Origin: a bacterium BMS3Bbin03
GTDB lineage: Bacteria > Zhuqueibacterota > JdFR-76 > BMS3Abin05
Reading direction: 5' to 3'
Assembly: GCA_002898015.1 (NCBI GenBank)
Contig: BDTM01000039.1
Span: forward strand, 1 to 64,000
Length of the DNA stretch: 64,000 bases
Made by a program: the position numbers and the translations under genes. The notes beneath the pieces are model-generated. The model saw only the letters and a list, made by a program, of their open reading frames with translations, did not search any database and was not told the DNA's origin. Below are positions 48,401 to 57,931 of this stretch, piece by piece; positions within the stretch are counted from its first letter, which is position 1; each line of letters starts with the position of its first letter.

Positions 48401-48587
48401 TGGGATAGCCCGTTAATTTGACGGCATGCGCGTTTGCCTGCACAATTTTAAGACCGTTGGCCTGAATGATAAAAAACCCGCGATCGACCAAATTCATGAT
48501 GCGTAAAATTGCATCCCAGGAGGTATGTAACTCATTTTTTGTTTTAATATTATCATCCATCCCGGGGATTTTTTCAATCATCCGCAC
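45423..48587 (-). CDS. Soluble multi-GAF sensor histidine kinase (PAS + about four GAF domains)
   Basis: Repeated GAF-like openings ('LITLMEMGQTMASALDREEIIDLSL', 'AALNEIINSVNSSLDVEEVIRIIA', 'SALADVSNSLGSSLKKSVVIDSIV', 'AMVNEVGKKIASTLNLNRLLDNVV'), 'FVFTVSHDLKSPIVSISGFA', 'GTGVGLTIVHRIIAYHRGNVWVESEKGRGSVFNFTLP'. Confidence 0.93.
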   Translation of the reverse strand: MRMIEKIPGMDDNIKTKNELHTSWDAILRIMNLVDRGFFIIQANGLKIVQANAHAVKLTGYPIPELVGKDLIGFHLSDEIPLLQLEIQRLEFERETEIEGIRILQKNGFQIPVDIKLARLPGTGEEGPTDYFLAVYRESISGGWRNAYTRRNQELITLMEMGQTMASALDREEIIDLSLIKIGSISGAVYTSLFLAGDDGNWELFRAQKIPPEEVVLFDQPWKVGLEEGPYREVLESRQILTVENIFEDSRFQRLQPIAERIGYSAMVSIPLMPKDETIGVLNLYYESSKQFNQDELNFLKTAGTYLAISIENSRLYRQYQEKTDQIAALNEIINSVNSSLDVEEVIRIIALEVQKIVDFDFISIMLFGDNAGRLKYFPMGTEKLAKRLNQEEWARVDQSNLGWIKFITDEERVKETDLERVIYERRGRIEKELQSHMRTLLMSKGKYIGTFSVGKLEPKAYTANHDKLLKQIANQVSTALENALLYQEAKRNMLEYSALADVSNSLGSSLKKSVVIDSIVKAAAVAMQAKVSTIWFIGNTVPDETNPDRNAFQSIMQSPMREKFDQMIRDMKPLSIGDLHLEGFTPPEVSDHPLSGNLRSYLGVPIISHRKTIAILSVYWEDFHQSEPREKRLLAAIASQASMALENALLFERERKRAAQLAMVNEVGKKIASTLNLNRLLDNVVRAIYEIFRYGNVAIYLTEDSKENLILKSQKGKPPDIPEIRPESEEARGPIWKTFRSGKTVLINNLARVAQIDQDYSENGSLLCIPLKIAERPMGVLVLLAKNRNAFDVRDINAFEALAGQMASAIQNSRLYEETQNNTEKLSKANEELEDFVFTVSHDLKSPIVSISGFATILVNEYKKKLDEEGIHYLERIQSNVKLMERLIRDLLELSRIGRVVNPLESVNIGDIAKIAVNDLQLQINEKNVAVTIQDNMPEVACDKDRILQVFTNLISNAVKYMGSNPVPKVEIGYKEAGDFYQFYVKDNGVGIDQKYHKRIFDLFHTLNELKNVEGTGVGLTIVHRIIAYHRGNVWVESEKGRGSVFNFTLPKK

Positions 48588-48617
48588 ACCTCTTTTTCGC
48601 CGGAATTCATCATGACA

Positions 48618-50156
48618 TCAGTTTCCCTTTGGGAACGAGAGGAAAAAAGTCGTTCCCTGGCCCAAATCCGAATCCACATTAATTTGGCCATTGTGACTTT
48701 CGATAATCTTTTTTACAATGGCCAGCCCTACTCCGGAGCCCTCCACATCCTGGGTGCGCTCCAGGCGATAAAAAACATTAAAAATCCAATCGTGGTTTTT
48801 CGGACTGATTCCAATGCCGTTGTCTTTTACGAATAATACGACGGAAGAATCGCTCCTCTTCCAGCCGATTTCAATTCTTGGATTTTCCTGATCCCCCAAA
48901 AATTTGATGGCGTTGCTGACTAAATTCGAAAACAGCAATTGGATGAGCTGCGGGTTGCATTTTAGCCTTGGAAATCGATTCGGGACAACCACCTCGACAC
49001 CCCTTTTTTCGATTTGAAAACGATATTCGTCGAGCACGTTCCGAATAATCGGGCTGAAAGATATTTGCCGAAATTCACCTTTATCCTGCCCGATCCGCGA
49101 TAATTCCAAAAGTTCCTGAATCATCTGTTTCATCAGCCGGACATTTTTGGAAATTTTGTGAATGTAATACTTCCCGTCGCCCGAAAGTTCTTCCAGATTT
49201 TCCGAAAGCAGCAAAGAGAGGTAGCCTTCAATTGAAATAATGGGCGCTTTCAGATCATGCGAAACGGTGTAAGTAAATTCTTCGATGTTTTTGCGCCAAT
49301 TTTCCAGAGATTTTGCCTCTTTAATCCGTTTTGTCACATCTTTCACCAGCCACAAAACATAGGCATCCCCGGACGAAAGGTTGACCGGCAGTACTTTGAC
49401 CTCCAAATAATTCTCTTTTCCCCTTTTAGAAATGAACTGAACCAGTTCCTTTCGGAAAGAACCCTCTTGAAGGGTATTAAACTTTTTCCGAAAAATCTTC
49501 GCATTCGGGCCCCCGATTACGCTAATCGGCCTTCCGATCACAGTGCTCGTTTTTCTATGAATCTTTTTTTCAAGGGCGGCGCTGGCGTAAACGACAATTC
49601 CGTTTTTATCCGTCAAAAATATCCCGTCAGCCGAATTTTTCTGGAGCCGCTGAATCAGTTCCCGGGTTTTGTCCCATGCATCGGCGGACAATAAATCTTT
49701 TGTAAATTTTTCAATGAGCCGAATCGGGGACACGGTCATTTTAACCGTCTTTTCAAAACCCGAAACGGGCTTTGAAAAGACAATTACCACTTTCCCTTTT
49801 TGAACGCCGTCGACTAAAATCGGCAGTCCTGCAAAAGCCGAAATACCCCGGGCGGATAATTGGTTCCGCACATCGACAGAAAAATCCGCCTGTTTCGCCG
49901 CGTTCTGTACAAAGACCGGCTTTTGTGATTTCAGCAGGTTTGCCATTTCGGGGAAACGGGCTGCCTGACCAATCACATCTGTATTTTCACCGACCACCAT
50001 CGTTAAGGCATCCAATTCGTCGGTAAACCATTCCAGACAGCAGGCACTTGCATGGGTAATCTGCTGAATTGTTTCAAGAACTTCCCGGAAATAGGGCCGG
50101 ACGCGTCCCCGAAAATCATGCTTAATCACGATCGCTGCTATCGTTTGCGAGTCCAC
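48618..50156 (-). CDS. GAF/PAS sensor histidine kinase
   Basis: 'EFTYTVSHDLKAPIISIEGYLSLLL', 'FVKDNGIGISPKNHDWIFNVFYRLERTQDVEGSGVGLAIVKKIIESHNG'. Confidence 0.92.
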   Translation of the reverse strand: MDSQTIAAIVIKHDFRGRVRPYFREVLETIQQITHASACCLEWFTDELDALTMVVGENTDVIGQAARFPEMANLLKSQKPVFVQNAAKQADFSVDVRNQLSARGISAFAGLPILVDGVQKGKVVIVFSKPVSGFEKTVKMTVSPIRLIEKFTKDLLSADAWDKTRELIQRLQKNSADGIFLTDKNGIVVYASAALEKKIHRKTSTVIGRPISVIGGPNAKIFRKKFNTLQEGSFRKELVQFISKRGKENYLEVKVLPVNLSSGDAYVLWLVKDVTKRIKEAKSLENWRKNIEEFTYTVSHDLKAPIISIEGYLSLLLSENLEELSGDGKYYIHKISKNVRLMKQMIQELLELSRIGQDKGEFRQISFSPIIRNVLDEYRFQIEKRGVEVVVPNRFPRLKCNPQLIQLLFSNLVSNAIKFLGDQENPRIEIGWKRSDSSVVLFVKDNGIGISPKNHDWIFNVFYRLERTQDVEGSGVGLAIVKKIIESHNGQINVDSDLGQGTTFFLSFPKGN

Positions 50157-50397
50157 TTTTCAATCCTCACAAATTTGGTTCCCCACACAACAATATCATT
50201 ATTTATTTTCTCAGGCTATTCAGGCTAAATCCTTGCATTGAAAATACTTATTTTTAAAAATAAAATCAAGGGAAAATCGAATTGTTAATTATTTTTAATA
50301 ATTGATCAAACCAAGTTCAAACAGAGAGATGATCGCTAAAAAATACAAAATCTTCTTTTGCCGCTGCCGCTCAGTGGTCGATTTCAGTGGGATAAGC

Positions 50398-51423
50398 TTA
50401 CTCGGATAGAGGGACGTCCTGCTGTTTGGATCCTTCCTCGGAAAAAAGTCTTTCCGCCTTTTCCAAAACCATCTTAATGGTCTCTTCCAACGGTTTTTGC
50501 ACAATGGCACCCGACGCATATTGGTGCCCGCCTCCGCCAACTTCACGCGCAAGGTCATTAATAATAATGTTCCCTTTCGAGCGAAAACTCACTTTGGTGC
50601 GTCGCAGGGAAACCTGTACAAACATTAAGCTAACTTCCACGCCGTCGATCCGGCGCGGAAAATCTGAAAAACCGTCACTGTCTTCCGGCTTTAAACCCAC
50701 GGCTTTCAGCATTTCCCCGGTGATTTTAAACCACACCAGTCTCCCGCCATATTCAAAATGAAGCTTTTGAAGCACCATTCCCAAAAGTGCTATTTTTTCA
50801 GCGGGTTCTTTTTCATAAATATTTTCATAAACCGCCTGAAAATCCACCCCGTTTTTGATCAATTCCGCCGCGATTCGATGGGCTTTGGGAGTTGTATTAT
50901 TGAAACGAAATGACCCTGTGTCCGTCAAAACGGCTGTGTAAACGGCTTCGGAAATCGCGGGTGTAAATTCGGCGCCCAGCGCTTTCAGAATATCATAAAC
51001 AATTTCTCCGGTGGAGGAGGCTGCCGTGATGAGAAACTCCAGCCCGGCAAAACGCTCGCCATTGGGATGATGATCAATGCAAACTGTGGGAAGTTTTTGC
51101 CGTATCAGCCATTCGCCGAAGGCTTTTAACCGGCACCAGTCACTGATATCCAGGATAAAGACACTTTCAACCGCCTCCAAACGACTTTTGTGCCGCTTTT
51201 TTCCGAACACTTCAATGACATGCCCCGGATCAAGAAAGGCATAATTGGGCGGTATTGGATTGGGATTCCAGATAAACACCTCTTTGCCCAGGTGCCTCAA
51301 ATAATGGTAGAAGGCCATTTCACTCCCAAGACCATCGCCATCCGGATTCACATGCGTTGTGAGTACAAAGCGATTGTGTGATGCAATGAGTTGTTTCAGC
51401 CGTTCAATTCTCTTTGGACTCAT
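50398..51423 (-). CDS. DHH/DHHA1 family phosphoesterase (NrnA-like oligoribonuclease/pAp phosphatase)
   Basis: 'RFVLTTHVNPDGDGLGSEMAFYHYLRHLGKEV', 'VCIDHHPNGE', 'EVGGGGHQYASGAIV'. Confidence 0.93.
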   Translation of the reverse strand: MSPKRIERLKQLIASHNRFVLTTHVNPDGDGLGSEMAFYHYLRHLGKEVFIWNPNPIPPNYAFLDPGHVIEVFGKKRHKSRLEAVESVFILDISDWCRLKAFGEWLIRQKLPTVCIDHHPNGERFAGLEFLITAASSTGEIVYDILKALGAEFTPAISEAVYTAVLTDTGSFRFNNTTPKAHRIAAELIKNGVDFQAVYENIYEKEPAEKIALLGMVLQKLHFEYGGRLVWFKITGEMLKAVGLKPEDSDGFSDFPRRIDGVEVSLMFVQVSLRRTKVSFRSKGNIIINDLAREVGGGGHQYASGAIVQKPLEETIKMVLEKAERLFSEEGSKQQDVPLSE

Positions 51424-51467
51424 GGCTCCCCGGGATTACAGAACTTTTATTTTATAAAACGCTTTCA

Positions 51468-52109
51468 TCATAAACCTCGAACAAATGGATTAAATTTCTT
51501 CTCGTTTCCAATGGCTGTGCTCGGGCCGTGTCCGGGATACACGATAAAATCGTCCGGAAGGGAAAAGAGTTTGTTCCGGATGGAACGGATCAACACATCA
51601 TGTTGTCCCCCGGGAAGGTCTGTGCGGCCAATTGAACCGGCAAAAAGCGTATCCCCCACAAACACTTCATGCGGGCCTAAATAGGCACATCCGCCGGGTG
51701 TATGGCCCGGCGTGTGCAGGATGCTCAGGTTTGTGCTGCCAAAACGGAGGGTATCCGTTTCATCGACCCAAATATCCACCGTTAACTCCGGAGCGTCCGG
51801 CAGCCCCAAGAAGGCACACTGTACCTGTAATTTTGAGAGAAATTCCTTCTCTTTTACAGGCGCCACCACCGGAATTTGGTAGCGCTCGCGGATGGCCTGT
51901 GCGGCAAACACGTGATCAATGTGGCCGTGTGTTAATAACACATACTTCGGCGCTAACTGCAATTTTTTTATTTCCCCGGCGATGACGGGTTCATCGCCTC
52001 CCGGATCAATAATGGCCGCGGCCGAATCATTTTCAGAATGAACCACGTAACAATTAACAAAAAACGGGCCGACGACGTACGTATGAACCTTTAATTCTGC
52101 TGATTTCAT
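51468..52109 (-). CDS. MBL-fold metallo-hydrolase (glyoxalase II-like)
   Basis: 'YVLLTHGHIDHVFAAQAIRERY', 'HTPGHTPGGCAYLGPHEVFVGDTLFAGSIGRTDLPGG', 'VYPGHGPSTAIGNEKKFNPF'. Confidence 0.94.
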   Translation of the reverse strand: MKSAELKVHTYVVGPFFVNCYVVHSENDSAAAIIDPGGDEPVIAGEIKKLQLAPKYVLLTHGHIDHVFAAQAIRERYQIPVVAPVKEKEFLSKLQVQCAFLGLPDAPELTVDIWVDETDTLRFGSTNLSILHTPGHTPGGCAYLGPHEVFVGDTLFAGSIGRTDLPGGQHDVLIRSIRNKLFSLPDDFIVYPGHGPSTAIGNEKKFNPFVRGL

Positions 52110-52167
52110 TTAAACTCTCTCGAATTCCCAGGACCGTGAAGAAGGCACAAAGTTCACACCGTTTAAT

Positions 52168-53007
52168 TTAAGCTTTAACGGCTTTTTTCATTTCCGTCAC
52201 AAATCGATAAGGGACATTAAACTTCCCCATCATCATTTTCCCTTTTCGGTCGCCGTGGCAATCGGATCCCCCCGAAACGAGTAAATTATTGTCACGGGCA
52301 AATTTATAAAAATAATTCACTTTCTCCTCGGAATGTGTGGGGTGTAAAATTTCAATCCCGTCCAGGCCTTGCTTGATAATCGCCATGATTTCCGCTTCCG
52401 TCAAATCCATTCCCGGGTGCGCCAAAAAACTCAATCCCCCGCCTTTATGAATGAGCCGCATCCCTTCGGACGGCGTTATTTTAGGTTTTTCAACAAAAGC
52501 CGGTTTCCCGTCACCGATGTATTTGTAAAAGGCCTCATCATAAGTCAGCGCATAACCCTCTTCCATTAATGCATCTGCAATATGCGGACGTCCCACGGCG
52601 CCGTGTCCGGCATTTGCAATCACAAATTCCACGTTGAGCCGGACGCCCATTTTCCTGAGCCGGTTCATGATTTTTCTGGCACGTTTCTGCCGTTCTTTTT
52701 GGAAAAAATCCACATACTCTAAAATATACGGATCTTCCGGATCAAAGAGAAAGCCTAAAATATGCACATCGTGGATGCCATTCGTCGTGCTTAATTCAAT
52801 TCCGGAGAGAACCTCGACACCGCAGGTCTTGCCGGCTTGAGCGGCTTCTTTAATCCCGCGAACCGCATCGTGATCGGTCACGGCAATCGCCCGTATCCCG
52901 ATTTCGGCGGCTTTTTGAACCAAATATTGGGGCGAAAAAAGACCATCCGACCATGTCGTATGCACATGCAGATCAGCCCATCCGTCCTGTTGATTTTCCA
53001 GCATCAT
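52168..53007 (-). CDS. PHP domain phosphoesterase (YciV/TrpH-like)
   Basis: 'WADLHVHTTWSDGLFSPQYLVQKAAEIGIRAIAVTDHDAVRGIKEA', 'SFLAHPGMDLTEAEIMAIIKQGLDGIEILHPTHSEE', 'GGSDCHGD'. Confidence 0.94.
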   Translation of the reverse strand: MMLENQQDGWADLHVHTTWSDGLFSPQYLVQKAAEIGIRAIAVTDHDAVRGIKEAAQAGKTCGVEVLSGIELSTTNGIHDVHILGFLFDPEDPYILEYVDFFQKERQKRARKIMNRLRKMGVRLNVEFVIANAGHGAVGRPHIADALMEEGYALTYDEAFYKYIGDGKPAFVEKPKITPSEGMRLIHKGGGLSFLAHPGMDLTEAEIMAIIKQGLDGIEILHPTHSEEKVNYFYKFARDNNLLVSGGSDCHGDRKGKMMMGKFNVPYRFVTEMKKAVKA

Positions 53008-53049
53008 TTATGAATTATTTTCCTGATTACAAAGAATCTCGGTTTCTTT

Positions 53050-53604
53050 TTACACTTTTGGCAGAGTCACACCCTTCTGCGCCTGGTATTTTCCTTTTTT
53101 GTCCGCATAAGAAACGTCACAGGCCTCATCGCTTTTAAAAAAGAGAACCTGTGCAATCCCTTCATTGGCATATATTTTAGCCGGAAGCGGTGTTGTATTC
53201 GAAATTTCCAGTGTGATGTGGCCCTCCCAGCCCGGCTCAAGGGGCGTTACATTGGTAATAATCCCACATCGTGCATAGGTGGACTTGCCGAGACAAATTG
53301 TCATGACATCTTTCGGAATACGAAAATATTCCACAGACCGGCCAAGCGCAAATGAGTTTGGCGGAATCACACAAACATCGCCCACAAATTCCACTAACGA
53401 TCGTGAATCAAAGTCTTTGGGATCGACAATTGTGGTGTTAATATTTGTAAAAATCCGGAATTCATCGGCAATTTTTACATCGTAGCCAAAAGAGGATACG
53501 CCGTAGGAGATGACGCCCCTTCTCACATTTCGATCAGAGAAAGGTTCAATCATGCCCTGTTCAAGTGCCATTTTTTTTATCCACCAATCGGGTTTGATGG
53601 CCAT
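53050..53604 (-). CDS. dcd: dCTP deaminase
   Basis: '[25 protein letters not shown]', '[72 protein letters not shown]'. Confidence 0.97.
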   Translation of the reverse strand: MAIKPDWWIKKMALEQGMIEPFSDRNVRRGVISYGVSSFGYDVKIADEFRIFTNINTTIVDPKDFDSRSLVEFVGDVCVIPPNSFALGRSVEYFRIPKDVMTICLGKSTYARCGIITNVTPLEPGWEGHITLEISNTTPLPAKIYANEGIAQVLFFKSDEACDVSYADKKGKYQAQKGVTLPKV

Positions 53605-53652
53605 TTGTTCTCCTTAGATTTTCCTAAAAGATATCACAACCGGGCGCCAAAT

Positions 53653-54429
53653 TCACGCTTTTTGAGACACTTCCTTCTTCGCCTTTCGTCTGTAGACAAA
53701 TACGGAAATCCAAATGCTTATTTCATACAATAAAAGCAGAGGAAGTGCCATTAAAATCTGGCTTCCCGGATCCGGAGGCGTTAAAATTGCCGCCAATATA
53801 AAAACAATCACGATCGCATACCGTCTGTATTTCTTCAGATAATAGGGCTTCAGGATGCCCACCCTGGTTAAAAAATAAGAAAGCGCCGGTAATTCGAATA
53901 TAATGCCGGAAACCATGATGATTCGAGAAATAAATCCGATGTAGTCATTGATATTGATGGTCGGCGTGATGGCCTCCGTACCCAAACTGTACAAAAACGG
54001 CAGAATAAACGGAAGCATTACAAAATAGGCAAATACAATTCCCAGAAGAAAACAAAGAGTCGAGAAAGCAATGACAGGCCACACAAATTTTTTCTCTTTG
54101 GGAAGCAGCCCCGGTGTCACAAATTGCCAAAATTGGTAGAACAGCACCGGAAGCGCCAGAATAATGCCCGCTGCAATCGCAATTCCAAATCGCACCATTA
54201 ACATGCCGGTCGGATGTAAAAATATTAATTTGGGAGGATTTAAAATACGATTATTCGGATATGTCAGGATTTCAAGCAATTGTTTTGAAAAGGGAAATGC
54301 AATGAGAACCATTACAAAAACGGCGATAATGCTTTTTAAAATACGCCAACGTAATTCTTCCAGATGTGCCAGAAAAGGCATTTCGTTGCTATTGGTTGCA
54401 GATGATTTTTTCTTTTTTTTGAAATTCAT
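53653..54429 (-). CDS. tatC: Twin-arginine translocase subunit TatC
   Basis: 'MPFLAHLEELRWRILKSIIAVFV', 'FYQFWQFVTPGLLPKEKKFVWPVIAFSTLCFLLGIVFAYFVMLPFILPFL', 'ILTPPDPGSQILMALPLLLLYEISIW'. Confidence 0.96.
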   Translation of the reverse strand: MNFKKKKKSSATNSNEMPFLAHLEELRWRILKSIIAVFVMVLIAFPFSKQLLEILTYPNNRILNPPKLIFLHPTGMLMVRFGIAIAAGIILALPVLFYQFWQFVTPGLLPKEKKFVWPVIAFSTLCFLLGIVFAYFVMLPFILPFLYSLGTEAITPTININDYIGFISRIIMVSGIIFELPALSYFLTRVGILKPYYLKKYRRYAIVIVFILAAILTPPDPGSQILMALPLLLLYEISIWISVFVYRRKAKKEVSQKA

Positions 54430-54576
54430 TATAGCGGAATTAATTTCAAGCCAACTTAAAAAAACAACATTATCTTGTTATCACGAGATCATAATTATTT
54501 TTGTCATAAGATTTTAATATAGCTCCATTTTCTCGAAAATACAACCTATTTTTGTCCCCGCCGTCCAAAAAACAAA

Positions 54577-54609
54577 CAAAAAAGCCCCGATTGGATCGGG
54601 GCCTTTTTG
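54577..54609 (-). terminator. Rho-independent terminator (bidirectional shape)
   Basis: aaaaaagccccga-ttgga-tcggggcctttttgtt; follows the SLT gene stop on the minus strand. Confidence 0.85.
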
Positions 54610-54635
54610 TTAAAACCGGTTTATGATAACTGAAA

Positions 54636-55352
54636 TTACAATTGTGATTTCTGATACAAATTGTTGTATCTTAAAACGGCGGGCACATAGTTTTCAGTTT
54701 CTTTGTAAAGGATTCCCTTTGCCTTGTTGCTGGCCAGCCACTCAGCCGCCTTTCTCTCTCCGCCATTGTAAGCCGCAATTCCGCCTTCTACCCCATAGGT
54801 TTGAATCAAGGCCGATAAATGCCGGCACCCAAGACGAATGTTACTGATGGGATTGTAAAGCACGTCTTCCGGAGTGGTCCAATTGATCCCCTCGTAAGAG
54901 GCCAAAAACATACCGGTTGTGGGCATGATTTGCATGAGCCCCAACGCACCGGCTTTTGAAGTGGCGCCCGGGTCCCAGGTATCGCCCGTCTCCTGTGAAA
55001 TCACAGCGGAAATTAAATCAACGGAAAGGTTTGAGTATTTAATACTCATGTTGTAAATTTCATTTGCAATTTCATATTTTAAATTGGATGGCATGCTCTT
55101 GTTCTGCCGGTCGATAATTTTCATGACTTTCTCAATATTAAACTGGCGAATCGCATCGATATTCATGGCGGCCTTCAAATCCATCAAGGACCTTTCCAGC
55201 GTTTGGATTTGACGATCATAGCGTGTCATGTACAAATATTTGGCCGTAAATCCTAACATGGATATCGAAAAAACAAAAACCAACGTCACCAAAAATAAGG
55301 TCTTGTACTTGGACAAAAAAAGTTTTTGTTTCTTTTCCATTTTGAATTTCAC
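54636..55352 (-). CDS. Lytic transglycosylase (SLT domain)
   Basis: 'LISAVISQETGDTWDPGATSKAGALGLMQIMPTTGMFLA', 'NIRLGCRHLSALIQTYGVEGGIAAYNGGE'; N-terminal TM. Confidence 0.93.
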   Translation of the reverse strand: MKFKMEKKQKLFLSKYKTLFLVTLVFVFSISMLGFTAKYLYMTRYDRQIQTLERSLMDLKAAMNIDAIRQFNIEKVMKIIDRQNKSMPSNLKYEIANEIYNMSIKYSNLSVDLISAVISQETGDTWDPGATSKAGALGLMQIMPTTGMFLASYEGINWTTPEDVLYNPISNIRLGCRHLSALIQTYGVEGGIAAYNGGERKAAEWLASNKAKGILYKETENYVPAVLRYNNLYQKSQL

Positions 55353-55552
55353 CTCCTAATTTCCCTTTTATAAAATTTCTTACTTTCCACAACAATAGTG
55401 ACAAACTTTAAAAATGCAGATTGTTTTTTAACAAATTACGTAAATTATACACATTGGGTTTCATTCGGTTCCAAATGAGTTAATCACACCCCAAGCAAAA
55501 TTCCTTAAGTGCTTATTTATCACGTTGTTATAATGCTGTCGTATTTAACAGA

Positions 55553-55582
55553 CAAAAAAAATCCAGTTTGATTTCAACTGGA
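55553..55582 (-). terminator. Rho-independent terminator downstream of the zf-HC2 gene
   Basis: Minus strand: TCCAGTT-gaaatca-AACTGGA followed by TTTTTTTT (plus: acaaaaaaaatccagtttgatttcaactgga). Confidence 0.8.
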
Positions 55583-55617
55583 ATGCTTAATGTATTATAA
55601 AATTTTTTAAATGTCAA

Positions 55618-55893
55618 CTATTTTTTGGGGTTGATTTTCCTCAGCATTTTGTAAACATTCTCCGAAATTGGTTTTTGCATTTCTTCTTTAAGAATATCAT
55701 AAAACATCATCAATTCTGCCATTTTTTTCTGACATTTGACGCAATGCGCAAGATGGGCGTTAATTTCGTTTCTCTTTTCACTGCTGAATTCCTTTTCATC
55801 CAGAAGAAACAATTCAAGCAGTGTATCGCTTATATGTTCATTTTTATCGTCAATCATTACGGAAATCTCGTCTTCAAACTCAAAAGAATCCAT
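55618..55893 (-). CDS. Small putative zinc-finger (zf-HC2/anti-sigma-like) protein
   Basis: 'INAHLAHCVKCQKKMAELMMFYDILKEEM' (HxxxCxxC). Confidence 0.75.
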   Translation of the reverse strand: MDSFEFEDEISVMIDDKNEHISDTLLELFLLDEKEFSSEKRNEINAHLAHCVKCQKKMAELMMFYDILKEEMQKPISENVYKMLRKINPKK

Positions 55894-55983
55894 ACCTCTG
55901 CTCTTCTATTTTTATGCCGCTGCCCTTATTATTTTATCGGAACTAATTTGTTAATCTTTATAAACAGAAAAAGTTCCTTTTAA

Positions 55984-56340
55984 CTACGGCGGGAATATTT
56001 TCAAAATAGCTTCTTTCAATTGTGTCATATCGAATGGCTTCGCCAGAAAATAGATTTTGCCGTTATTTTTGAATTTTTTCCGAATTTCGCCGAAATCGCA
56101 CGCTGAAATTAAAAGAACCGGTAATGCGGGATAATTTTTTTGAATCTTTTTAATCAGATCCAGACCGTCCAATTGGGGCATTTTATAATCGGAAATAACC
56201 AGATCGAAAAAAAAATTCTTAAGCATTTCCAGAGCCTGCAAACCATTTTCAACCATTTTGACCTCATGGCCGAAACGGCGTAAGCCGATGGAGATGGCTG
56301 TCATTTCATTCTTATTATCCTCCGCCACCAGCACATTCAT
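55984..56340 (-). CDS. Single-domain response regulator
   Basis: 'MNVLVAEDNKNEMTAISIGLRRFGHEV...LVISDYKMPQLDGLDLIKKI...FLAKPFDMTQLKEAI'. Confidence 0.92.
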   Translation of the reverse strand: MNVLVAEDNKNEMTAISIGLRRFGHEVKMVENGLQALEMLKNFFFDLVISDYKMPQLDGLDLIKKIQKNYPALPVLLISACDFGEIRKKFKNNGKIYFLAKPFDMTQLKEAILKIFPP

Positions 56341-56578
56341 TTTCCGGGTCTTCTAAAATTCATGACGTGATTCATTTTGCACACCGTTTTAAGTCGGGAA
56401 TCAGCCCGCCCGGATATAAACAGGTCAAAAATTATACCACGCTCACTCGGCCTGATATTTGCAGATTAAACCCATGGTTTACCCGTAAAAACGATTCCTT
56501 TGTTCCATTCCGGCCGTCACGGAATAGGAATCGTTTCAATATGAAATGCCCTATTTTTTCAAACTGAAAGGTTAAGGA

Positions 56579-57931
56579 TTATTTCTTCAATTTTCGCCAG
56601 AGGGTCGTCTGTGAAATCCCCATCCATTCAGCCGCCTTTTTCTGGTCTCCTTTTGCTTTCTGCATGATCTGTTGAATATATCGCTTTTCCAATTCCCTTA
56701 AAGAGATGACGGCATTCCCCGCACCCAGGCTTTGAAAAATGCGCTGATCGGAATCGTAAAACGGAAGATCCTCCGTCTGGATTTTCTCATTTCGCGTGAG
56801 CGCAACAGCGCGCTCAATGACATTCCGGAGCTCGCGAACATTTCCGGGCCATGCATAATTCCGAAGAAGTACCATCGCCCGTTTGGAAAAGCCTTTGATC
56901 GACTTGTTAAGCTTTCGATTAAATTCCTCCAGAAAATGATGACTGAGAAGTTCAACATCATCCTTTCGCTCTCTCAAGGGTGGGAGCGTCAGCGGAATTA
57001 CATGAATTCGGTAAAACAAATCCTCGCGAAACGTTTTTGCCTTGACCGCCTTTCGGAGATCTTTATTGGTCGCCGCAATCAACCGGACATCGACCTGCAT
57101 CGAAGCCGAACCGCCCACCTGACGCACTTCACTGCTCTCAAGGAAGCGCAACAGTTTCACCTGCATGGGAAGACTCATCTCGGAAATTTCATCCAGAAAA
57201 AGAGTCCCCCGGTGAGCCTGCTGCACCAAACCGATCTTGTCCCTTATGGCTCCCGTGAAAGCCCCTTTAACATGTCCGAACAACTCGCTTTCGAGCAGTG
57301 AATCGACGAACCCGCCGCAATTGACCGCCACCCAGGGCTGATTTTTCCGGGCGCTGTTTTCATGAATCGCACGGGCAACCAGCTCTTTCCCCGTTCCGCT
57401 CTCGCCCTGAATCAGAATCGTGCTGTCCGTTGAAGCGATCTGGGAAATTATCTTCAACACGTCGATCATCTTTTCAGATTTCCCCACGATGTGATCAAAT
57501 GCGTACTTTTCCCGAAGCTCTTTCTGTAATTGTTCTACCTTATAAACCAGCTCCTTTTTCTCAATCGCCCGCCTAATGATGAACAATAATTTTTCACTTT
57601 CAACGGGTTTTTCGAGATAATCGTAGGCGCCCAATTTCATCGCTTCAACGCCGCCCGAAACCGTTCCGAATCCCGTTATGACCACCACTTCTGTTTCCGG
57701 GGCGATTTTCCTCGCTTGCCGAAGGACTTCCATGCCGTCCACAGGTTCCATCCGAAGGTCCGTGAGAACAAGATCAAAGTGCTTTTTTTTGAGTTGTTCA
57801 ATAGCAGTTTTTCCGTTAGCCGCTTCGGTGACGGCATAGCCATTTCTTTTTAAAAGATTTAAAAATACCTGCCGGACATTTTCCTGATCTTCTACCAATA
57901 AGACACAGGGTAAGGGACGACGCGCTTCCAT
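56579..57931 (-). CDS. Sigma-54-dependent response regulator (NtrC family: receiver-AAA+-Fis HTH)
   Basis: Receiver 'CVLLVEDQENVRQVF...LVLTDLRMEPVDG', 'ESELFGHVKGAFTGAIRDKIG', C-terminal 'KKAAEWMGISQTTLWRKLKK'. Confidence 0.95.
   Translation of the reverse strand: MEARRPLPCVLLVEDQENVRQVFLNLLKRNGYAVTEAANGKTAIEQLKKKHFDLVLTDLRMEPVDGMEVLRQARKIAPETEVVVITGFGTVSGGVEAMKLGAYDYLEKPVESEKLLFIIRRAIEKKELVYKVEQLQKELREKYAFDHIVGKSEKMIDVLKIISQIASTDSTILIQGESGTGKELVARAIHENSARKNQPWVAVNCGGFVDSLLESELFGHVKGAFTGAIRDKIGLVQQAHRGTLFLDEISEMSLPMQVKLLRFLESSEVRQVGGSASMQVDVRLIAATNKDLRKAVKAKTFREDLFYRIHVIPLTLPPLRERKDDVELLSHHFLEEFNRKLNKSIKGFSKRAMVLLRNYAWPGNVRELRNVIERAVALTRNEKIQTEDLPFYDSDQRIFQSLGAGNAVISLRELEKRYIQQIMQKAKGDQKKAAEWMGISQTTLWRKLKK

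Noticed and set aside
50295-50558. 87-aa minus-strand ORF overlapping the NrnA-like gene
   Set aside because: Different frame within and beyond the DHH gene 3' end; no recognisable domain
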